This document shows, in pieces, positions 60,127 to 64,000 of a stretch of 64,000 nt of DNA. Numbering within the stretch: the stretch's first letter is position 1; the number at the start of each line of letters is the position of its first letter. The translations under genes were made by a program, and so were the position numbers. The notes beneath the pieces were generated by a model that was not told the origin of the DNA, searched no databases, and worked only from the letters and a program-made list of their open reading frames with translations. The stretch covers positions 124,001 through 188,000 of the forward strand of contig JAGAQI010000047.1 in the NCBI GenBank assembly GCA_017622795.1, read 5' to 3'. Source of the stretch: Lachnospiraceae bacterium. GTDB taxonomy: Bacteria; Bacillota; Clostridia; Lachnospirales; Lachnospiraceae.

Positions 60127-62262
60127 CTACTCTGGAACTACTATTTCAAAAAATACCGTTTTTAAGCCTCTACTCGAAATCCATGCAACTCCTTCCTGTA
60201 CAATATCAATTTCTATAAGATACTTTCCTGACGGTTCTAACTCCCCTGTATTGATTACCATTTCAATTAAATCACCGTTCTTTATATTATTAAAGTCTGT
60301 CCTTATCCCATCTTTTTGTACAATGTTTCCGTTTATATCATATACATGATATGCTAAGCGATAAGGTTTGTCATTAATAAACAAAACATCTTCTGGAACG
60401 GTAATTTCTACCATCACCGCTAAAGAATTCTCTGTTTTTTGAAGAATTTTTCCTTTATCAATAACTTCAATTGCCAATATGTCTGTTTCATCAAGGGAAC
60501 GCATTTTATCAATAGAAAAACATTTAAAACCTGCTTGACTTAATGCTTCATTTATTTCTTTCCCATTAATCAAAAGTGCATCTGCACCAAATGACATTAC
60601 ATAATAATACTCTTGATACTCCTCCAAATTATTTTTCACTATATCCCAATTGATGACATAAAAAAAGTTTTCTGCGTTTTCATATGGCTCTTCAAAGTAC
60701 ATATTATTTTCTGTTGCCCTCGAACGAATAACCTGTCGCTCGGAGTAATTACTTCCAGAATAAAACAAATCATACTCCGGATTATCTGCAATGACATTGC
60801 ATACGTCTGTTAATCTACTATATACATTCGGAAAATTAATTGATTGATAAACATGATAATAATCAATTAAGAAAATTGATATTATTCCTATTTCTATCAA
60901 TATTCCCATAATCCATCCCTTTTTACTTTTCTTAAAGAAATTTGTGTATAACCCAAAGATTAACAGCATTATCAAAACGATGTCACAACATCCTATGAAA
61001 TTAACATCACTGAAAAAATATAATCCAGGAACACAAGCCTTATTAATATACGCATTAGGTACTTCTTTTACGTAACCAAATAAAATAATCGTGCAAAACA
61101 AATAACTTCCTGCACCAAATAATATTTCTTTAATATATCTTTTTTCAGAAGAACGAATTTCTTGCATCTCTAATAACCCACAAATTATTAGAATTCCACT
61201 AATCATGTCTGTATAGCGACCATAAAATGCAATATCTATACGCGCACCCTCTGCAACGTCAAGAGGTATCATTGCAATTGTACTAATTGCTAACACTCCT
61301 AAAAAAGAAAAGATAAGAAAGAAATAAAAAAAGAGCTCTTTTCTATTTTCTTGGTAACAAATTATCCACTTTTTAACAAGGTATATCACTCCAAAAAAAG
61401 CCAACGAAAGAGTAGATGTAAAAACATACCACAACTTTCCTGCAAGAGATAAAAGTAATTTATATCTCCCTTCCATAGTAAATAAAACATTGAACAAATT
61501 GTCTATATTAGTGCTGATATCATTTCCAACAAATGCATCCTCTCTTCCCCACATCAAAATAGAGACATTCGCTCTCATTAAATCATCAAAAACAAAAGAA
61601 ATTGCAATAATTGATACGATAAGACTCACTTGTTTCCAACATATTTTCTTATCCCATAACATATAACAAAGCATCATAAAAAAAGCAATTCCCACAGCAA
61701 TTGTTCTGTTATGTGTGATATATAAGAACACAACACCAAGCGAAACAAATACACTGTTTTTATATGATGGATGTTCTACAAAGCACAGTACCGCATAAAG
61801 CAACAAAATAAATAAAAAATAAACAAGGCTTTCAGCCCATGCTATGTTGCTTTGAAATAAATATGCAGAATAACAAGCCGCAGTAAAAGAAATCAATATT
61901 TTTGCTATATCACTACATTCCAGCTTTAATTTTTTTAATATTTGAATACCTAGCAGAAAACTACCTACTCCGAACAACCCATTTATTACAATTGCTATTC
62001 TGTACAAAATATTCATATTATGAGTAAACAAAAAGAAAGGCATTAGTATAAGACTATATCCATATGAATACCATAAATCCTCCGTATTTTTCCACGGGAG
62101 CCCCATCATATTTGCCGCATGACTCCAATAGCCCATCTCATCATTGAAAATAACTGGACCTGCCAAATCTGCAATATTCCATATCCTCATTAGTAATATC
62201 ACCATAGAACATATGCCTGTTAATAAAAATATCCATCTCTTATTCTTAGACTCACTGTGCAT
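60127..62262 (-). CDS. Polytopic membrane protein, GT-C glycosyltransferase-like
   Basis: A 711-residue protein with about 11-12 membrane helices (residues 10-450) and a C-terminal extracytoplasmic domain of ~230 residues. The first loop has FNDEMGYW, an acidic motif in the place of the GT-C (PMT/ArnT) catalytic Asp-Glu. It may transfer a polyprenyl-linked sugar outside the membrane, completing the GtrA/GtrB-type pathway; that is inference. Low-GC codon use compared with the left part of the window points to transfer. Confidence 0.7.
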   Translation of the reverse strand: MHSESKNKRWIFLLTGICSMVILLMRIWNIADLAGPVIFNDEMGYWSHAANMMGLPWKNTEDLWYSYGYSLILMPFFLFTHNMNILYRIAIVINGLFGVGSFLLGIQILKKLKLECSDIAKILISFTAACYSAYLFQSNIAWAESLVYFLFILLLYAVLCFVEHPSYKNSVFVSLGVVFLYITHNRTIAVGIAFFMMLCYMLWDKKICWKQVSLIVSIIAISFVFDDLMRANVSILMWGREDAFVGNDISTNIDNLFNVLFTMEGRYKLLLSLAGKLWYVFTSTLSLAFFGVIYLVKKWIICYQENRKELFFYFFLIFSFLGVLAISTIAMIPLDVAEGARIDIAFYGRYTDMISGILIICGLLEMQEIRSSEKRYIKEILFGAGSYLFCTIILFGYVKEVPNAYINKACVPGLYFFSDVNFIGCCDIVLIMLLIFGLYTNFFKKSKKGWIMGILIEIGIISIFLIDYYHVYQSINFPNVYSRLTDVCNVIADNPEYDLFYSGSNYSERQVIRSRATENNMYFEEPYENAENFFYVINWDIVKNNLEEYQEYYYVMSFGADALLINGKEINEALSQAGFKCFSIDKMRSLDETDILAIEVIDKGKILQKTENSLAVMVEITVPEDVLFINDKPYRLAYHVYDINGNIVQKDGIRTDFNNIKNGDLIEMVINTGELEPSGKYLIEIDIVQEGVAWISSRGLKTVFFEIVVPE

Positions 62263-62266
62263 TATT

Positions 62267-63427
62267 TTACCACCTTTCTACTTTTGCAACAAATTTTTTC
62301 ACTACTTTCGCTATATTTTCAGCTGCGCATTGTTCTTTCACAAAATCGCATCCTTTTCGCGAAATGCTCTGCGAGTCCATCACTAATCCCTCAATTATTT
62401 CAGCTAAATGCTTTGCCTTAATATCCTTTTTAACTTTTTTTATGCTATCATTTGGCAACTCACTAAACCAACCTATATCCGTAACTATACACGGCTTACC
62501 AATACTCATGCTTTGAATTAGCGTTGCGGACGATTCTCCATTATAAGGATAACGCAAATTTAAGATTACATCACACGAACTCAACGCATCATAAAAATCT
62601 TCATTATCTAAGAAGCCCGTCTTATGTATATACTCATCAAGATAAGAATCCACATAATCACCTTCGCCAATCATAACATAATGAATCTTTTCTTTGTGTG
62701 TGCAATTATATTCTTTCACCGCCTGACAACTAATCTCATTCTGCTTACTAGGAGCAATAAAACCGGCCGCCCCAATAATTTTCTCGCTGTTCTTAATTCC
62801 AAAACGTTTTTTTAAAAAGTCCTTCTTTAATTCTGTTTCAATTTTGTTTTCGACTAGATTGATTTTACATATCTTTTCTTTCGCAATTACATTTTCAATC
62901 TGCCCTGCTGCGTATTCAGAATGCACAAAAACCCCTTTTGCCTTTCTTAGAACTTCTGCATTCATGCGGACATTCGCCGCCAAATCCTTATGCAGCAATA
63001 AATTTGGCTCTGGATTTTGTTTCAAACTATCCTTAATATATCGAATGCCTTTTGCGCCTTCCATTTCATACACTTTTTGGTAGAGAATCCCTTTTTTCGC
63101 ATAGTAGTCCACTGTTAAATAAAAAAGACTTACATCATGCATAATGACATAGCCTGGATATTTATCCATAAGTTCATACATGAATTCATGAGCATCTGGA
63201 TTATTACCAAAGTTATATAAAAGTACATCATAACCAGCTAATACCATTTCCGATTCATAATTAATGATTGGAAAATGCTTTGTAATCTTTTTATTTTCTA
63301 ATTTATATCCGTTCACTAAGATAGTAATCTCAAAATATTTTTCCAGACCCCATATCAGCGATTCACTATATTCACTGATTCCTGATTTCACAGGCCAGAA
63401 TGGACTAATATACAACAGTTTCTTCAT
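62267..63427 (-). CDS. GT4 family glycosyltransferase
   Basis: A 386-residue GT-B transferase. The N-terminal domain begins LLYISPFWPVKSGISEYSE, with the glycine-rich acceptor loop; the C-terminal domain has GEGDYVDSYL and the nucleotide-binding YNGESSATLIQSMSIGKP, equal to the EX7E region. Donor and acceptor sugars are unknown. Four bases separate it from the GT-C-like gene downstream. Confidence 0.88.
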   Translation of the reverse strand: MKKLLYISPFWPVKSGISEYSESLIWGLEKYFEITILVNGYKLENKKITKHFPIINYESEMVLAGYDVLLYNFGNNPDAHEFMYELMDKYPGYVIMHDVSLFYLTVDYYAKKGILYQKVYEMEGAKGIRYIKDSLKQNPEPNLLLHKDLAANVRMNAEVLRKAKGVFVHSEYAAGQIENVIAKEKICKINLVENKIETELKKDFLKKRFGIKNSEKIIGAAGFIAPSKQNEISCQAVKEYNCTHKEKIHYVMIGEGDYVDSYLDEYIHKTGFLDNEDFYDALSSCDVILNLRYPYNGESSATLIQSMSIGKPCIVTDIGWFSELPNDSIKKVKKDIKAKHLAEIIEGLVMDSQSISRKGCDFVKEQCAAENIAKVVKKFVAKVERW

Positions 63428-63450
63428 CTATCTTTCCTCTTCACCGTTTA

Positions 63451-64000
63451 TTAATTTCCGAGCAGCTTATCAATTACATAATTCCAGTTAACATTCTTAT
63501 CCAGCAGTGTCAGATAACCTTGTTCACCCATCTGTTTAGCAACCTTTCGATTTTTATACAAGTAATCTATTTTAGCTGCCACTGCCTGTGGATTTTCATC
63601 AAGAACATATCCATTTACACCATCTTGGATAAATTCTAAAGGTCCTCCCGCATCTTTATGCACAATTACTGGCTTTTTAGAGAAAAATCCCTCCAAAGTA
63701 ATATAGCCGTAGTCCTCGTCATATGCTCCGAAGTAAACTCCAAGACATTTTGCATAATAATCAATCTTTTCTTCTTCAGAGATGAATCCGGCCAGTTTCA
63801 CTCTCTTTTGCAGGCGATATTTGCTTATCAAGGATTTCAAATACTCAATCTCTGTTTTGCTTCCTCCACCTGCAATTACAACTTTTGCATCGGTTTTTAA
63901 ATACCTTGCAGCCTCCACTAACACTCTTTGTCGCTTAATTTGGTCAATTCTACTAGGGTAAAAGATAAAATCACCCAATTCTTTAAATCCCAATTTCTCA
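63451..64000 (-). CDS. GT4 family glycosyltransferase, C-terminal part, cut by window edge
   Basis: The last 183 residues of a GT-B transferase: FYPSRIDQIKRQRVLVEAA, AGGGSKTEIEYLKSL, and the EX7E-type motif YGYITLEGFFSKKPVI. The frame is open to the window edge, so the N-terminal acceptor domain lies beyond 64000. The apparent start at 63993 is an internal TTG. The gene ends 24 bases before the next GT4 gene. Confidence 0.88.
   Translation of the reverse strand, partial: EKLGFKELGDFIFYPSRIDQIKRQRVLVEAARYLKTDAKVVIAGGGSKTEIEYLKSLISKYRLQKRVKLAGFISEEEKIDYYAKCLGVYFGAYDEDYGYITLEGFFSKKPVIVHKDAGGPLEFIQDGVNGYVLDENPQAVAAKIDYLYKNRKVAKQMGEQGYLTLLDKNVNWNYVIDKLLGN

Overview
The window looks like a chromosomal segment from a low-to-moderate-GC anaerobic Firmicute, most likely a gut Lachnospiraceae-type Clostridium. 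This is an inference from gene content: a T-box-controlled thrS, a feoA/feoB locus with a FeoB-associated Cys-rich peptide, a C_GCAxxG_C_C protein, a Csp-like subtilase with a jelly-roll insertion, an ABC permease with a giant coiled coil, Rpn-type nucleases and GH43/GH2 glycosidases. No rRNA or tRNA gene, CRISPR array or complete insertion sequence was found.

The dominant structural feature is at the left end. Bases 1-17006 form one giant inverted repeat: 1-8503 is the reverse complement of 8504-17006, with no spacer and no difference in any part compared (all paired ORFs sum to 17007 and give identical proteins). Each arm carries, from outside to centre, a subtilase (cut by the window edge on the left, complete on the right), a GH43 glycosidase, a membrane-anchored alpha/beta hydrolase, a Ca2+-type P-ATPase in the opposite direction, and a GH2 beta-galactosidase. 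The centre is the terminator hairpin just downstream of the beta-galactosidase. It is either a genuine inverted duplication or, more probably, a fold-back assembly or library artefact.

From 18 to 30 kb lie a CheY-like receiver, a ferrous-iron uptake operon (feoA, feoB, Cys-rich peptide) divergent from a DtxR-type regulator, with candidate DtxR-type operators before feoA and feoB, then a 440-bp imperfect fold-back element, oligoendopeptidase F, a MATE exporter, thrS with its T-box, a ZIP transporter, and a dus gene behind a C_GCAxxG_C_C gene.

From 30 to 46 kb are housekeeping and envelope functions: chemoreceptor, dUTPase, M18 aminopeptidase, a two-gene ABC exporter with a very long coiled-coil permease, a multidomain lipoprotein coupled to a small membrane protein, Hsp33, 5-formyl-THF cyclo-ligase, a methyltransferase and a histidine phosphatase.

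From 45.7 to 56.8 kb is an accessory region: a YoeB/YefM-type toxin-antitoxin pair with a neat promoter-operator, an orphan 493-aa protein, an XRE regulator, a frameshifted Rpn nuclease and an intact one, an orphan 308-aa protein, a predicted short RNA, an AAA ATPase plus Toprim-like gene pair (OLD/RloAB/PARIS-like architecture) whose Toprim gene has an in-frame stop, and a membrane-anchored helical-repeat protein. From 56.8 kb to the right edge is a surface-glycan cluster: relics of rfbG and gtrA, then gtrA, ugd, a GT2 transferase, a GT-C-like membrane protein and two GT4 transferases, the last one cut by the window.
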